NCBI RefSeq assembly: GCF_000336755.1
Contig: NZ_AOLK01000011.1
Span: 532,876 to 596,875 of the forward strand
Length of the DNA stretch: 64,000 bases
Direction: 5' to 3'
Origin: Haloferax elongans ATCC BAA-1513
Lineage (GTDB): Archaea; Halobacteriota; Halobacteria; Halobacteriales; Haloferacaceae
How positions within the stretch are numbered: position 1 is the first letter of the stretch; every line of letters begins with the position of its first letter. The notes under the pieces are model-generated. The model had not been told where the DNA came from. It saw only the letters and a program-made list of their open reading frames with translations, and ran no database searches. This document shows positions 63,517 through 64,000 of this stretch, one piece after another. Position numbers and translations under genes: made by a program.

Positions 63517-63604
63517 AGTTCAAATCTCACCCTCGGCGCTTCTCGCGGACACAATATTTCGAGCGGCGCGTCTCGTCGCGCCGCGACGGCGTGTCCGCAT
63601 GTAC
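63517..63604 (+). repeat. Direct repeat, copy B, and degenerate fourth tail
   Basis: Copy B of the 88-bp repeat. It is preceded by a purine-rich stretch with another GCGAAGC (CGCGCAGCGAAGCGAGCACG at 63488-63507). After it, CATCTCACTCTCGGCGCT at 63604-63621 is a degenerate fourth copy of the tRNA end. Short frames crossing this region are not genes. Confidence 0.8.
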
Positions 63605-63697
63605 ATCTCACTCTCGGCGCTCAGCCCTCTCTCGAACTTCGTCACTGAGCAAATCGTCTCACAAAAGATTTGTTATTATAGTGTCACTACAGGAGAT

Positions 63698-63880
63698 ATG
63701 GAACCCGAAATTCGACAGCGCCTCGATGTCCTCATCCTGCTTATTCTCACGCTGCTCGCGTTCGAGGGATACCAACTCGCCGGTCTGGCCGGTGTGTTTG
63801 TCGCACTGCTGTTCGTCGCCGGAGTCGTTCACGTTTTCATTCCGTCAGCCACTCTCGGTTCCGTGACGCGAGGTGACTGA
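63698..63880 (+). CDS. Small two-helix membrane protein
   Basis: 60 residues: MEPEIRQRLDVLILLILTLL, a short EGYQLAG turn, then a second helix GLAGVFVALLFVAGVVHVFI. AGGAGAT precedes ATG 63698, an unusual Shine-Dalgarno-like sequence for this genome and a reason to prefer this start over upstream ones inside the tRNA repeats. Function unknown. Confidence 0.65.
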   Translation: MEPEIRQRLDVLILLILTLLAFEGYQLAGLAGVFVALLFVAGVVHVFIPSATLGSVTRGD

Positions 63881-63917
63881 CCGATAGAATTGTTAGTAAA
63901 CCACCACGAAGACGTGT

Positions 63918-63963
63918 ATGGGGTACTCGCTCGAACAACAGCTTAACGCGCTCGGTGTAGTAG
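63918..63963 (+). CDS. Start of an unidentified gene, cut off by adapter sequence
   Basis: The frame begins MGYSLEQQLNALGVVA and then runs into adapter bases. An AT-rich stretch with TTGTTAGTAAAC lies about 25 bases upstream, so a leaderless start is plausible. Too short to identify. Confidence 0.4.
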
Positions 63964-64000
63964 CTGTCTCTTATACACATCTCTGATGGCGCGAGGGAGG
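63964..64000. other. Library adapter sequence, not genomic
   Basis: 63964-63982 reads CTGTCTCTTATACACATCT, the Tn5/Nextera mosaic end. 63983-64000 reads CTGATGGCGCGAGGGAGG, the reverse complement of the Roche 454 adapter A core. Together they show an untrimmed read end at a contig terminus. Confidence 0.97.

Noticed and set aside
63236..63621. CRISPR-like array downstream of tRNA-Ser
   Set aside because: The repeats are the tRNA 3' end and a hairpin, copy number is low and spacers are unequal; no cas genes are present.

Overview
This is haloarchaeal chromosome, almost certainly Haloferax. The evidence is high GC, acidic proteins, leaderless starts 25-30 nt behind TATA boxes, twin-arginine lipoproteins, DUF-rich pilin operons, and a gene order (ftsZ2-cdrS-cdrL, cobalamin genes, minD2) that matches what I recall of Haloferax volcanii. 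The last 37 bases are not genomic: they are a Tn5 mosaic end followed by a 454 adapter, so the window ends at a contig end.

Layout. 1-1561: cell-division locus (partial ftsZ2, cdrS, cdrL) with a palindromic operator. 1679-1872: tRNA-Tyr plus a partial copy of its 3' end interrupted by two small hairpins. 1986-9054: a creatinase-like M24 protein, a HAD hydrolase, then a tightly overlapping cobalamin assembly and salvage run (cbiB, cobS, cobY, cobT, cobD, cbiZ). It is followed by a CobD paralogue that has lost its PLP lysine, and by minD2 with its partner. 11.7-19.7 kb: a hairpin-rich candidate RNA, a UbiA/7TM-kinase pair, a PrimPol-like protein, Spo0M, a doubly anchored lipoprotein, and gdhA with an unlisted 47-residue zinc protein. 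19.7-22.5 kb: a Bat-type regulator.

22701-27096 is bounded by an exact 32-bp direct repeat, one copy of which is the 3' end of a pilus-operon gene. Between the repeats lie AT-rich genes of unknown function and a truncated ArdC-like gene, so I read it as a decayed integrative element. 27.1-34.3 kb is a type IV pilus operon on the minus strand (pilB, pilC and five pilin-like proteins).

34.7-37.8 kb is the most interesting island: an archaeal polymorphic toxin with an eCIS-core (DUF4157) domain and a C-terminal GH-E/HNH-type nuclease tip. It is followed by two paralogous ankyrin-repeat proteins (likely immunity), degraded immunity-like fragments and an IS scar. The toxin reading frame is broken once near 35030.

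38-48.6 kb holds an acyl-CoA synthetase, a second 7TM-kinase/UbiA pair, a MoaD-like protein ending in Cys-Cys, and a Cache/HAMP chemotaxis transducer. 48.8-55.8 kb is a dipeptide ABC transporter with fused DppD-DppF and an operator-like palindrome upstream. 55.9-58.6 kb has a methyltransferase, an orc1/cdc6 gene and an adjacent replication origin with at least six origin-box repeats. 58.6-63.0 kb is a DUF4129/DUF58/MoxR cluster. 63.1-63.9 kb holds tRNA-Ser followed by repeated copies of its own 3' end, one carrying the same 30-bp hairpin found beside tRNA-Tyr.
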